Assembly (NCBI GenBank): GCA_029582165.1
Contig: CM055870.1
Location: 48,812,513-48,876,512, forward strand
Source: Portulaca oleracea
Taxonomy: Eukaryota; Streptophyta; Magnoliopsida; Caryophyllales; Portulacaceae
Direction of reading: 5' to 3'
DNA length: 64,000 nucleotides
Shown here in pieces: positions 45,586 through 57,881 of the stretch; within the stretch, counting starts at the first letter, position 1, and every line of letters begins with the position of its first letter. The notes beneath the pieces were generated by a model, which did not search any database, had not been told where the DNA came from, and saw only the letters and a list, made by a program, of their open reading frames with translations. The translations under genes and the position numbers were made by a program.

Positions 45586-47377
45586 GAGAAATTGGATTCT
45601 AATAATACGAATTTTTGGTTATATAAAGTTTAATAATACGAATTTTCAATGTGGTTCTGAATAATATAAACTTTGACCTTTTGTTGCCACCAATAACAGG
45701 TCACCGAGTTAAGTTGAACTTAATTCGGTGACGAGATGACGTGACGGCAGCTGGGTCTGTTGGCTTTGCCACGTCAGCAATGTTGACTTTAAAAAAAAAG
45801 CCAGATTAGGTTTTTTCCCCCCTCATCTTTCCCTTTTTCTTTTTTTCTCTTCTCCCTCTCCTACTCTTTCTTTCAGCCTCCTTCAGAGCAGTCATGGCTG
45901 CTGACTCCCCCCAAGCAGCAAGATGTTAAAGACCCATCTCCATTGCTATCACTGTTTCTTGAATATGCTATCACTGTTTTCTGCCTAAATAAAGATGGTT
46001 TCTTTCTCTACATAATCGCTCGTAAAATCCTACAGAAACAAAAACCTGGGTTGTTGTTGTTCTTCGGTTTATTTGATTTCTTCTTCAGAGGAGTCATCAT
46101 CAACCCAGAAAATTCTCACTGATTGAGAGCGGGAATTTAGACAGAAAACATCGATTGAAGGGAAAAAGTTTTGATCTTTTGAGAAAGAGAATTAGTTTGA
46201 CTGTTTGTGCTCAAATTCCCTCGTATATTCGAAATTTATGAACATCCAGTTCAAAGAATCTTGTATTTGAGGCTAACTAGAAATGCCCTTTTGCAAATCG
46301 AGCATGAAAAACAAGCTATCGTTGCTCAAATAGAAAAACAAAGGACAGGGAAGGCATGAATTACCCGGAGGAGATGGAGAACGAATGGTTCTAATTGTTG
46401 GGACTTAGGGTTTTCTTGGGCTTGGAGTAATCAGGAGGAGAGTAGCTAAACCCAGAAACCCAAATTCAAAACTCACCCAAAGTTCATCCGAACTTTCAAA
46501 AATCCAGAAAGCAAAATTCACCAATTGCTCAAAATTCAGAAGATCTCACAATCAAACAAAATCATCAAAACCCAGATAATCGACCCCAAAATTGTCATGT
46601 GAAATTCCAGCTTCGATGCTCAATGTGCTTGAGCATGGCCATCCCAGTGTCTGTAAGCTTCTTAATGTTGGGAACGTTGTAGTTCTGGGCAACATAGACG
46701 CCGCAAACAGTACCCACCATGAAAGAGAAGCTGCTTTTGATGATATCCATTTGAGAACTCGATCTGATTGGATTTGAGACTGGTTAATTGAGTTTGATAT
46801 TGAAATGGGAGCGAGAGTTTTTAGGGTTTTGAGATTTGAACTTCAAACGATTTGGAAGACACTTAAAGATGACCCCTTGCCAAGAATCAAGTTCTGAAAA
46901 AACCCAAAATGAAATTCAGCGAGTTAAAGAGAAGGAGAAACAAAGAGGGAAGAAAGAAGGGGGATGAAGGAGACTGAAGGAGATGGAAGAAAGAAGATGG
47001 ACGAAAGAGAAGAAGAACATAGAGAGAAGAGGGAGAGTCAGCAGCCATGGTAGTCATGCTTGCTCTGAAGAACGTCGAAAGAATAGGAGATGGAGGAGAG
47101 AAAAAAAGAAAAAGGGAAAGATGAGGGAAAAAAAAAGGCTGACTTGGCTTTTTTTTAAAGTCAACATTGCTGACGTGGCAAAGTCAACAGACCCAGCCGC
47201 CGCCATGTCATCACGCCACCGAGTTAAGTCTTATATGGCCAAAAGTTCAACTTAACTCGGTGGCGTGTTACTGGGGCAACAGGAGGTCAAAGTTCATATT
47301 ACTCAGAACCAAATCAAAAGTTCGTATTATTAAGTCTTATATGGCAAAAAGTTCGTATTATTAGAATCCAATTTCCC
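45586..47377. mobile_element. Mutator-like element with captured gene sequence (Pack-MULE-like)
   Basis: Long inverted arms begin GAGAAATTGGATTCTAATAA and, inward from the right, GGGAAATTGGATTCTAATAA. They include matching blocks such as TTTGCCACGTCAGCA and AGTCAACATTGCTGACG. Arms exceed 200 bp and extend into pyrimidine/purine-rich tracts. The centre carries a short minus-strand ORF (46595-46750) that looks like a host gene. Flanks are T-rich and no exact 9-bp duplication is evident. Confidence 0.7.
46595..46750 (-). CDS. Small membrane protein ORF (STMP1-like), captured in a MULE
   Basis: 51 residues, starting MDIIKSSFSFMVGTVCGVYV and continuing AQNYNVPNIKKL. This matches my recollection of the short transmembrane mitochondrial protein 1 family: one N-terminal membrane segment with conserved G..YVAQNY and PN. 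The last eight residues (HRSWNFT) differ from the usual Lys-rich tail, suggesting that only an exon was captured and the frame runs into former intron. STMP1-type proteins sit in mitochondrial membranes; a role for this copy is unproven. A leader-like region lies upstream at 46751-46900. Confidence 0.6.
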   Translation of the reverse strand: MDIIKSSFSFMVGTVCGVYVAQNYNVPNIKKLTDTGMAMLKHIEHRSWNFT

Positions 47378-47455
47378 TATTTTTATATGTTTTAACATTA
47401 ACCAGATTGGTGTGTCTTATGATTCTTGATAATATTTATTTAATAATAAGTATTA

Positions 47456-48698
47456 CTCCCTTTGTTTTAATTTATGCATCAAGGGGTGACAAAAATTTGA
47501 TCGACTCGAATGGCCAAATGATCGAATTTGACTGACCCGAAAAATCGGGTTTCGGACATGGTTTTCTTAACGAATTTAAATTCAGATCGGGTTTGGGTTT
47601 TGGTATTCAAATATGGGTTGACCGAATTTTGGTTAAAATTAGGTTTAGTCAATCCGGGCTCGAGTTGATCGAACCCTATTATGAGGATACTTTGAGCTAG
47701 CGCTGGCAAAAATTCAGGTCCGGGTAAACTCGGGTCGGACAATGTCAAAATTCGGACGAGATTATCATGTCTAGACCCGGTTTTATTTCGGGTCGAACCG
47801 GATCAGACAATTCGGACGAAGCAAAACTCGGGTTCGGACAATAGAAAAAAAGAGAAATTTTATGTCCGAATATTCGGTCAGTATCAAAATTCGGACGAAA
47901 AATCTATGTCCAAACCCAGTTTTTCCGGGTCGGACAATTCGGGTCGGACGAAATTTTGCCAGCGCTACTTTGCGCTAACAAAATTTTGTCTGACTGGAAA
48001 AAACCGGGTATGGACATAGATTTTTCGTCCAAATTTTGATATTGACCGAATATTTGGACATAAAATTTCTCTTCAATTCTTTCTATTGTCCGAACCCGAT
48101 TTTAGCTTCGTCCGAATTGTCTAACTCGAAATAAAACCGGATCCGGACATGAATTTCTCGTCCAAATTTGTTGACCCGAATTTACTCTGGACTCGATTTT
48201 TTGCCAGCGATAAGGATATTGTTAATAACTCACGTAAAGAGGCTCAAATTTCATGTTCAGTTAAAATCGGTCATCTGGTCATATTTGGTCAAAAAATCTA
48301 ATATTCAGTTAATTTTTTGTTTTGACAAAAAATTAAATTCGGTCATCCGGTCAAATTCGGTCATTCGGGTCTGGTTATTTTGTTCGAATTGAAATTCGAT
48401 CAGGGTCCAATTTTTGGGTTTTTAACTGAATACCCGAATTGACCGAACCCGATAAGACCCGGACCCAATTTTTTGCCACCCACAGCGTCATTTAGGAAAA
48501 TGTGCCAAAAATATTAACCGTTAATATCTTCATTTATATAATGATTCATCATATAAAATTGATGTCGTTAAATTCGTAATAAAAAAATACTATTAGAAAA
48601 ATATAATATTATATTTTTTTATAAAATCTTATATGAAAAATTATTGATTAAATATTGACATTGAAAAGCGTAAATGACAGATAAAAAAATGGAGGGAG
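47456..48698. mobile_element. Stowaway MITE split by a later insertion
   Basis: Left end CTCCCTTTGTTTTAATTTAT (47456) and right end AAAAATGGAGGGAG (48698), with TA on both sides. The approximately 1 kb between 47483 and 48483 is foreign. The remaining right part has the usual Stowaway interior (GATTCATCATATAAAATTG). Confidence 0.7.
47483..48483. mobile_element. hAT-like element with a long internal palindrome
   Basis: Ends GGGGTGACAAAAATTTG and, inward from the right, GTGGGTGGCAAAAAATTG. Inside, arms 47699-47964 and 48212-47972 form a near-complete inverted repeat of about 250 bp. They share AGCGCTGGCAAAA, GGACGAAAAATCTATGTCC and GAGAAATTTTATGTCC, so the inner part may be a second foldback element. 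An 8-bp duplication is only partly preserved (TGCATCAA and AGCGTCAT). Confidence 0.55.
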
Positions 48699-48750
48699 TA
48701 ATTATCAATTATAAGATACTTGGGATGTATATGCGTCAATGAGCATAAAT

Positions 48751-49438
48751 TGTTGGAAATATAAGGTAACACGGTCATTTGCACAAGATGAGATATCACT
48801 TGAGTAACTAGGAGTCGAGGGTCAAGTCATCTCGCCTTAAGACTTTATCATTGGAGCGCAAATAGACTTAGGGGTAAGACCTAACCTCTTATAAGCAAAG
48901 TACAATATCCTTCAAGAAATCTCAAGAATGTTGTTGTAGTTTAACACCTTAGAAGTGTGTTGAAACTCTCTAGAAGAAGATAGAAGTGAGTTTTGAGGTG
49001 TGGATGAATGAAGAATTTAACCACTATTTATAATGAATTTGGGAGCATTTCAAATTCAAATTAGCCAATCAATGTGGCATGATCCCTGGGCATTGTCCAT
49101 GGGATTTTATTCATCCTCATTAAGGATTGATCTTGACTGATTTCTCAGTAAAGAATCGATCCATAATGATACCAATGCATTAATGTTTGATGCAAAAATT
49201 AAGGAAATTTGAATGGTGTTGTTCTGGGCATAACCACGGTCCATGGTGATAGGATGTGGTCCGTGTTTCCCAGAGCCTTGCTTTTTCTGCCTTCTGGAAG
49301 CCAACACGGTCCGTGTCAAGCCTAACACGATCCGTGTTTATCGTATTTTCCTTGTTAAGCTAGATTTCGACATCCTCAGTCAATTTTAAGCTTATAACTT
49401 ATTCTCTTATGTTCCTTACCTCTTGAAATACTCCAACA
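48751..49438 (-). repeat. Solo LTR (688 bp)
   Basis: Ends TGTTGGA and TCCAACA; flanks TAAAT (48746-48750) and CAAAT (49439-49443) form a one-mismatch 5-bp duplication. A minus-strand TATA-like TTATAAATAG (about 49023-49033) gives the orientation. A diverged relative starts at 62918. The repeated phrase ACGGTCCGTGT is a family feature. Confidence 0.7.
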
Positions 49439-49854
49439 CAAATAATACCTTAATCGATCAACTACATCTGGTAAATTTATTTTATGCGTTTTTTTGATAT
49501 ATATTATGTAACTTATATGTAATATTATAATTATAAAATTCAATCATATCATTGAATTTCATTTTAATATATAATAATATAGTTTTAATAATAGGGTATC
49601 CCGAGACTCATATCATTTCCAAATGGAAAATTGGATGTTGATACTTAATAATCCATGTCTTCAAGGGTTTGTTCCAACAATGGAAAATAGGTGGAAAGAA
49701 AAAAAAATGGAAAATGACAATGTTTCATTTGTTTTGATTGAAGAAAAAGGAATGGAAAAAAATAGTTGGAAAAGTGCATGAAAATTTGGAGCTCTTTCAT
49801 GAAATAAAGCATTTTTTGTTTGGAGGGAAAGGAGGAGTAATTATATAAATAAAT

Positions 49855-50311
49855 GGAAAATTGGATAATAATAATGATTTGAATTATATATTTTTTTCAA
49901 CAAATATGGAGGATTTTAGCTTGAGTTTACTCTCAAATTTGACACAATATTTCTCTAGGATTTTTAGTGAATTTACAAATTTTGTCACAAATTTTTTTTC
50001 GATTATTTTCTAATCTTTATGATTTTCCCCTTTTATTCGTTAGAAATATTGTAATAACTATTCGGATTCTCAAAAACAAATCTAGAAATTCTTTTAGTAA
50101 CTACAATTCATAACCTTTCTAAAGGCACCAATAAAAAAATTAGAAATATTTGAATTTTTTTTAAAAAAAACACACAATTAGAAAATATAGAGTTGGATCT
50201 GGTACCAAAAATATATAATTTGTCAAAATTTGACACCCCTAGTGTACAGTTAAAATTTGAATTATTATTATCTAATCGTCCAAAGTAGAGATTGTTAAAA
50301 TCCAATTTTCC
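49855..50311. mobile_element. Mutator-type MITE (457 bp, 9-bp duplication)
   Basis: A perfect target duplication TAAATAAAT lies at 49846-49854 and 50312-50320. Ends are GGAAAATTGGATAATAATAA and, inward from the right, GGAAAATTGGATTTTAACAA, related to the other GGGAAATTGGATT elements here. Confidence 0.85.
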
Positions 50312-50343
50312 TAAATAAATTTTAGAAAAATTACTCTCAACTA

Positions 50344-50720
50344 AGGGTGGGCAACTGGTCACTTGCCCATGAAATCAAGAAGGTCGAGCTACATAATGGG
50401 GGTCACTAAAGGGTCATGATGTTAAAGGGACATGTCATTAATGGGCCGGCCCGTTTAATAATGTTAAAAGGGTTGGTGAATGGGTCGGACCGGGTCTGCC
50501 TATCAATAACTCAAATTAATAATTTTTCTTATTATTTCAAATGTTAAACTTATTTAAATATCTTATTAATACTCTACATTAAATAATAATTAGCATAATT
50601 ACTTTTTTGCTGAGAAATCCCTGATTGGACCAACAACTACAACGGGCAAACCTTGGTCCTCCCCAACCCTACAAAGCTAATGGGTCACGCAACCCGGGTC
50701 AGGCTGTTGTTTACCCTACA
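50344..50720. mobile_element. hAT-type MITE (377 bp, 8-bp duplication)
   Basis: The target CTCAACTA is duplicated at 50336-50343 and 50721-50728. Ends are AGGGTGGGCAAC and, inward from the right, TGTAGGGTAAACAAC. Interior includes GGGTCGGACCGGGTCTG. Confidence 0.85.
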
Positions 50721-50861
50721 CTCAACTATGGAAAATCTATGGAACATGTGTAATAGTTGGAACTCGTTTTTGAAATTCAGTCTAGTGGACTCACTTGCAT
50801 CCCATTCTATTCTTTAATGTTATTTTTTGTAAGATCCAAATTTTTGGAGCTCATTCTAAAA

Positions 50862-50862
<1 letters not shown>

Positions 50863-50892
<30 letters not shown>
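50863..50892. repeat. (AC)n microsatellite
   Basis: About 15 AC units. Confidence 0.95.
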
Positions 50893-50894
<2 letters not shown>

Positions 50895-52849
50895 AAGACT
50901 ATCCACAATAGAAAGCGTTGATGTGAGGTGATAAAATGTAAATTTTAATTATTGAATACAGGGACTATTGATAGTAAAAAGCGTCGACAGCAAGAAGTGT
51001 CGATAGCTCTCACGCTGTCCACGCAGATAAGTGTCGCAAATTTTTGACACCAGAAGTTTCGACGCTTTTTTTATGCGTCGAAGAAATTAATTTTTTTGAT
51101 TTCATTTTACTTCATAACAATAAATGTTGTTGTGAAATAATAGTATGAATGTACATATTCTTGCCAAATACCCACAAATATTCTTAATGAAGAAGTATTT
51201 TTAATGTAAAATATTCTTAGTGATGAAGTATTCTTATATTGTAAATACTTCTTCGACGACAATGAAATTTCATTCCTTTATTTTTTCTCAACTCTCATGT
51301 CACTATTTTATCTCTCGACAGTTTTTATGTCCATACTTGATATGGGAGGACCCAACGGATGATTAAAATCAAGAGATCAAATGTCTAGGATCCACTAATC
51401 AACCAAGGATATGAAAATACACTATTTAGAATTCATGATTACTTCCAATATTTAGGGGTTTTATGACCAATCAAGCAAAAAATCAACATAACAAGCAAAT
51501 AAAAGAAGATATGATTGATCTCTAAAGAGTAGCTCACCAAGATAATTCTTTGGAACCAAATGAAGGCCTAAAGGAGTAGTCCATCAACTCTTACTTGAAG
51601 CGCAATCCTCACTAAATTTGATTGAAGGGTTGTCATGAATCAAACTCTAAAGGGGATACTCTCAACCGCCATCATCAACATTTAATGGATAAAGATACAA
51701 TAGATTCGAAGGATTTTCAAATATGCAAAGTTTTCATTTATTATTAATCATAAACATAAGTTGCCGAGAGAAATAACACAAAGTTTGCATGTATAGGGGA
51801 GGGGAAATAACCCTACAAAATGAGCTGAAATTCGTGGATGTCACAGGCGTGACACTGAAGGGTCACCACCTTGACAAGGCTAGCTTGCACAAAAGGTAAG
51901 ATCTTTCGCTCGGATCACGTCTGTGACTTCAATCACCTCTCGTGACTTTGAATGGTTGAAAGGAGGGTCACAATCGTGATCGATGGGGTCACGCCCTTGA
52001 CTAGCACCAGCGATGAAGGTTAAGGTAGGGCATCTCGCTCGTCTCCAAGACACGACATGCCCGTGATCCCGAGCTTTTCCTTCTTCTTCGTTCCACTTCT
52101 TCTTCCTACTTTTGCTTCCAAGGGTTGAGTCTGAGCTTCACTAGAGGGACCAAAAGGAACTGGATTATTTGTCGTGTTGGGACTAAAAGGAACCTGAGAC
52201 CCCTAGGTCTTACAGGAATGGTACAAAACATGTTGATTTTCAAGGGTAGCCAGATCCACACATATCAATACTTTTATAACATGTTATAAGCACCATGTTT
52301 CGACCCACTTTTAATTTACACATAAACCATCACAATTAGGTGACCAACTTGAAGCAAAATTTCCATATTTCCCTTGGTCGCGATTGATGTTCCTATCGTA
52401 GTGACCATGCTTCTAATTGACGTTATAAGTCGTTGTGCCCAGATAATCAGGCAGTGGACTTCTTCACAAAATTGAAAAGGTTATCTCTCTTATCGTCTCC
52501 AATAGCTATCAAGGTTTTCTATGTGTTTCATGATAATTAATATAACTCGTAGCCAAAATGTCATATCACATCATATAGTATGTTGTTAGTCAATAATAAA
52601 ATAATTTTGTTAATGTTGCGTTGTCGGTCAATGGTAAATTTGAGTATGGTGATTTGGTGATCTAGTGCAACTATAAGGTTCACATGTGTCCAGGAAGTCC
52701 AATGACAGTGAATCAATCATGTCTTTGCCAAGTAAAAATCCATTATGCTATGAAACTATCAAATCATTTATTCATGTTTGTTACATTGCACAATACTTAT
52801 TTCTAGATAATTATTAAAATGCTTTTCATGATGTATAAATATTTAGGAT
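50893..52849. other. Intergenic or retroelement-flank DNA, no gene recognised
   Basis: Between 50960 and 51080 the motifs GCGTCGA and GTGTCGA recur. 51780-52110 is GC-richer, with CACGCC and GTCACGACC-like repetition and no ORF. The last part may be the 5' flank of the copia relic, but no LTR boundary was found. Confidence 0.4.
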
Positions 52850-53100
52850 CTTATCTAATTTAATTGGTAAACTAGAAGTTCAATGCAATAAGAACTTTAT
52901 CTTATTTCATTAGTAAACCTGAAGTTCACTCTAATATTAAAATTTTTATCAAACTTTGTAAGTGGCCAGAAGCTCACTCTGATTTTGAAATGTTTCTTCT
53001 AATCTCATTGATGAATCAGAAGTTCACCCTACTACTAATATTAAATTTTCTAATCTTATTAGTGAACCAAAAGTTCACCACACTCTTAATATTAAACTTT
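52850..53100. repeat. Degenerate tandem repeat with palindromic core
   Basis: Five units of about 45-70 bp share TTATTAGTGAAC..AGAAGTTCAC followed by CTAATATTAAA. The core GTGAACCAGAAGTTCAC and its variants (GTAAACTAGAAGTTCA, GTAAACCTGAAGTTCAC, GTGAACCAAAAGTTCAC) can form a hairpin. It lies just 5' of the copia pol relic. Confidence 0.7.
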
Positions 53101-53189
53101 GGTATACAGTATACCGATTAATTTCATCAATTACTTATATGTGATTTAGTCACTATAAATAAACTTAAGCATGATAAATAGATGTCAAG

Positions 53190-54480
53190 GAAATGTTTGT
53201 CTTGCATGTTTAACATGATAAGTTTGTTAGTATCATGTCATGTATGATCTTGGTTTTCTGTTGGTTGATAAGTAAGAGGTGCATGCTCCTGATAATATGC
53301 ATATGAAAGTCTTTAATTTAAATACGATTTGTCTTTCAGAAAGATATGCACGATAATTTGTTTTGCCTGTGTGGATGAAGGAAGAATTTTTAAATATTTG
53401 TGTTTTGGACACTTCTTTGTTTGATGTCATGTACGGAGAAGGAGATATGTGTTTTGCAGGCAATAGAACAACACACATGATTCTAAGAAATATTAATTTC
53501 TCTTGTTTATTGATGAGGGAAGTAAACGTTAGTATAGTGTCGAGAAGTTAAAATTTAGTGGAATGTTCTAGAAGAGTCCATATAGTACTACTTGGTGGAA
53601 GCAATTTCACATTGATGATGACCTATATTCCACCAAGTCTCAAAGAAACTTATTAAGTTTGAAGAATATTCGCAGAAATGGATATCATATTTAGACAACT
53701 ATTGAAAATAATGTTGAAAATTTACATGTCATGAAAATTGCATTGGGCAAAAGATGTGGGTTAGAAAGATTACCATCACTATCCTCCAAGTTATGTTACA
53801 CAATAACTAGCGCAATTGAAGCACATACTCTAGTAAACCAGAAGTTTACTAATAAGAAAAAATTTACTATATGGCATGATAGATTGGGGCACCGCGGATT
53901 AATCATGATGAGAAAAATCATAAGGAACTTATACGGGCATACTTTAAAAGACTGGAGATCCTTCAAACTAATGAGCTCTCATGCGTCGCTTGCTCTCAAG
54001 GAAAATTAATTATAAGACCATCACTAGTTAAGGTAAGGGTTGAATCCGTCATTTTTCTAGAATGTATAGAAGGTGAGATTCGTGGTCCTGTAGATCAAGC
54101 ATATAGATCATTTAGATAGTTTATGGTTTTAGTTGATGCATCAACAAGACAGTCACATTTGTGTTTATTGTCAACATGCAACTTGCATTTACACGATTGT
54201 TTACTCAAGTAATTAAATCACAAGCATATTTTCGGATCATTCGATCAAGAAAATGTGTTTTGATAAAAATGGTGAATTTACGTCTAAATCTTTCAATGAT
54301 TTTTGTCAATTAACATAGAGGTTAAGCATCCTCTGACACATGTTCATGCACAAAATGATCTCGCATAATCATTTAGAAAACACTTGTAACCAATTCATAG
54401 ACATTACTTATGAGAGCAAAGCTTCCAAGCTAGTGCTTACGGCATGTTGTATTGCATACCGCGACATTGATCTGCATAAG
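53190..54480 (+). pseudogene. Copia pol relic: pre-integrase and integrase part
   Basis: Broken frames give, in order, a protease-region remnant (DVMYGEGDMCF..NRTTHMIL, about 53425-53490) and the GAG-pre-integrase block FTIWHDRLGHRGLIMMRKII (about 53861-53920). A zinc-finger Cys region and integrase core pieces follow (VLVDAST, then NDFCQL and EVKHPLTHVHAQN-like stretches after frame correction). Multiple frameshifts and stops are present. The frame stops abruptly at 54480, where another element has inserted, and resumes at 61192. Confidence 0.75.
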
Positions 54481-55390
54481 TGATAAACTGTGACGAGTTT
54501 TTAGTCTTCTATTCATGGATATCTTCACCTTTAAAGCTCCTTTGCCCTAACTTCTTGGTTTGCATTACTTACTTTCTTCATTTACAACTAAAGTGTGAAT
54601 TTTCTTTCGTTGAAGTGTTCTCACTCTTCATAATGAAGGATTGGTGTTTTCATGATGATAATAAGGAAGAGAACGGGAAGCAATGGAAGGTTGAAGCATG
54701 AAGAAATCAAATAAAGGCAAGCTAACAGAAGACCAACACAAGGTACGCTGAGGAAAAGAGAGAAAAAGATCTTAGCACAACGTGTACCAGCTCTAGCATA
54801 GGTTGCGTCAGGCTCACGAGGTCAATTATGGGGTGCGCCAAAAGTCAATATTGGTCGTGCAAAGGAATCAGAGCTTCAGAAGTGGCCAAAGCGATACTTG
54901 GCTGACAACACAAGCATTGCTTTGGGTCAACACAAGATAGTGCCAAATTCAGCACTAACCTTACTGCCTTCCGGAAATCGGGCCTGCAACAGATGTTGAT
55001 CACCATGATCTGTGTCGAATTCGACACTATCTTGCTAATTAGGAGTTTCTAGATTTTCAACTCTTTTCTCCTAAGTTTAGACTATTGTTTAGGTTGTGTT
55101 TGGCCTGGTTTTTGGTAGTGTTTTTGGAGGCAATAAACACAAATTAGGTCAAACACCATTTTTTTTGGAAGCTAGAAAATGTTTTCCAAAAACAACTTTC
55201 CTAAAAATAGCTCCAGAATCATAAGTACCAAAATGGTGCTTGTGCTTCCTAAAAATTAAAAAGAGACAAATCCGCGTAATATCACAGTGATAGTTTCCAT
55301 CTAACTTTTCGCATCTACTATATTACTGTGAGTCTGTCCATCCTCTATCTCATTCTGCCTTCTTCAACTGAACTCTCCCAACTCATAACT

Positions 55391-57648
55391 ATGAATATCA
55401 ATAAACATCCAAGCAAATTGGGTCTTGCCCGTCAACATCTAGTGCCATATTCTGCTCACTTGGTAAGTTTTCTTATTCAATAGAATTTTTTTTGGGATAA
55501 AACACTCATGCTCATTTCTTATTTATAGCATGTGTGCGAAATCTAGAGAGAAGTTAGGGTTGAAACTTACAAGTAGCCATGGGTGAACTTTACAAATAAG
55601 TGACATATATACAACTCTTTACCCACTCTCTCTCTGTTTCTGTGTACGAGGAGAGGGAGATGGATGATTGGTCATCTTCCATGAAGCTTGATAAAGAATT
55701 GCAGAAGTTGGTCTTGCGTATGAACCCATCAATTTCTCCCCATTTTTTCTTCCAATTTCTCCCCCTTTTTTCTTCCCCTCTGCTGCTTTGGGGTTTTGAC
55801 TGTCCTAGAAAAAATGGGGTTTTGAAGTTTTGCAATAAATACCAATTAATAGAATGAGGAGGGCGGGTACAAAATGTATAATTGTGGTGGATATTTTTCT
55901 TTTTAAAGGTAAAAGAATGTGATAGGTATTGATGATAAAGTGGACTATTCAATTTTGATATGAAGTTGACTAGTGGGATGTATGGATCAATGATAGACTA
56001 GGGAATGGTAATGTCAATTATGAATAGCCTTTTGTGTTAAAATTTTATAAATACATGTGCTCTTCTTTGTACGTATTAGCTGCACTTCACTAGTAAATTG
56101 TGTGTACTTTTCATCTCATCCATTTATCTATTTCTTTTATGTGAGGCCTCGTATTGTCAATTTTTTTTTTATTTCTTTTTCTTGCCTACATAATCTATGC
56201 AAGATTTTAAAGATGAACTATGAGTTATCATTTAACTATTATAAACTGTAATGACATTCATAATATTATGAATAATATTGTAATAATATTGTACCGATCT
56301 GATGTTATTATAGGGTAAACGATCATTGAATCATGAAACTATGGTTGAACCGTCACAATCCCTACAAGTCAATTTGCAACCGCTCCCATCTACACGTGAT
56401 AAGGTAATATTTATTAATTTCTATTGAATTATGCTATCAATTATATGATAAAATTAAGAGCATTCAGTAGTATAATGCATTATCGTACTATGTAGTTTAT
56501 GTACTAATACTTTTAATATATAACTCTTACTAGATTACTAGTCAGACATCCAGGAAAGCACTTTCTCAAATTTCTAGTGGCCCTTCTAGCACAACTATAA
56601 AGAAAGAAAATGTCAATTTGGATACAATAACAACAAAGACCTTTTGCCAAGTTTGTGCCGAGGACGTTCATGCTGGAAATAGGCCACACACGCATTTTAA
56701 TAAGCTAGGATGGGAGAATGTAGGTCCAACAAAGGAGTGGGAGGAAATATGATTATAAACAATTGAAAAATAGGTGGAAAGCTCTAAAAAGCCAATATAA
56801 GGCATGAAAACAACTACAAGCAGAGGATGGCTTAGGATGAGACCATGAAAAACATACAACTATTGTTGATCAATGTTGGTGGGAAGAGAAAGTGCAGGTT
56901 TGCTCAATTTCTTATAATTTGAATATAATCCTACCTATTAAAATTAAACATTATAACAATGCGTGTTCTCTATTTTGCATGTAGAAAAATCCTAAAATTG
57001 CTTAGTTTCGTGAAGGTGGATTACAAAATTCCACGGAAATGGATGTCATGTTTTCTAAGACATTTGCCACTGGGGAGCATTCATGGGATCCTTTTATATC
57101 CCAAGTTACTAAAGAGTTGGGAGAAGAGGGGGAAGAGGAGGATTATGGAGATGGTCAATTAGATACAGGGGTTGGGGATAATGGACATGAACATGAGACT
57201 ATAAAGACTAGTTTGGAAGATATTGAGGTCGAAAATGTTATTTGTGTTCATTAAGAGCCCAATAAAAAGAAAAAGTTATCTTCTTCAAAAGAAAGAAATG
57301 TAAAAGCAAGTGTCCAAAACAAATCCAAGGCAGGTACTAGGTACAGTTGTAAGCATGCAACGTCGATTGGATCGCATCGTTGATGTTGTTAAAAGTTTTA
57401 CAAACCCTTTACCTCCGACTTCAAGAATGGGTAATGATCTTCCGGGTTATAGCATTGGAGAATGCATGACCTTGCTAAAGACTTTTCCTAATGTTGAGCT
57501 TGGAAGTGAGTTATATATGATAGGGTCTCATCTGTTTCTCAAACCACAGTATAGAGAGATGTTTATTGCACTAGAGGATGATAGTGTTAGAGTTGCTTGG
57601 CTTGAGGATGAACTTAAATATGGGCGCACACATGCTTCTAATCACTAG
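55391..57648 (+). pseudogene. Harbinger ORF1, Myb/SANT-like DNA-binding protein
   Basis: Likely exons start at ATG 55391 (MNINKHPSKLGLARQHL), 56313-56403 (GKRSLNHETMVEPSQS) and 56536-56899. The third contains a trihelix Myb-like domain (CAEDVHAGNRPHTHFNKLGW, then KQLKNRWKALKSQYK) with in-frame stops near 56750. A further part has FREGGLQNSTEMDVMFSKTF and an acidic stretch. The C-terminal block 57310-57648 is open (GYSIGECMTLLKTFPNVELG). In this superfamily ORF1 protein is needed with the transposase to bind and move the element. Confidence 0.75.
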
Positions 57649-57881
57649 TTTTATTGTGTGTGTTTTTTCAGAATAGTTATAGTCAAGATGCAAACATGAT
57701 GGATTAAGTTTTTGTAAACATTTGAGTGGTATATTCAAGAACATTTTCTAATTATTTGGTAGTTATTCATTACAGATTAAGTTTAACTTATTATGCATAT
57801 GTCATGTTGTAATTATTAATAGTTGTTTACCCTATTTTATCATAATATTATTTGGTATCTTTCTAGGGTAATGAAATCGAT

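Noticed and set aside
54480..54701. 73-codon plus-strand frame as a gene
   Set aside because: Lies in the non-coding LTR-like insert, with no family resemblance.
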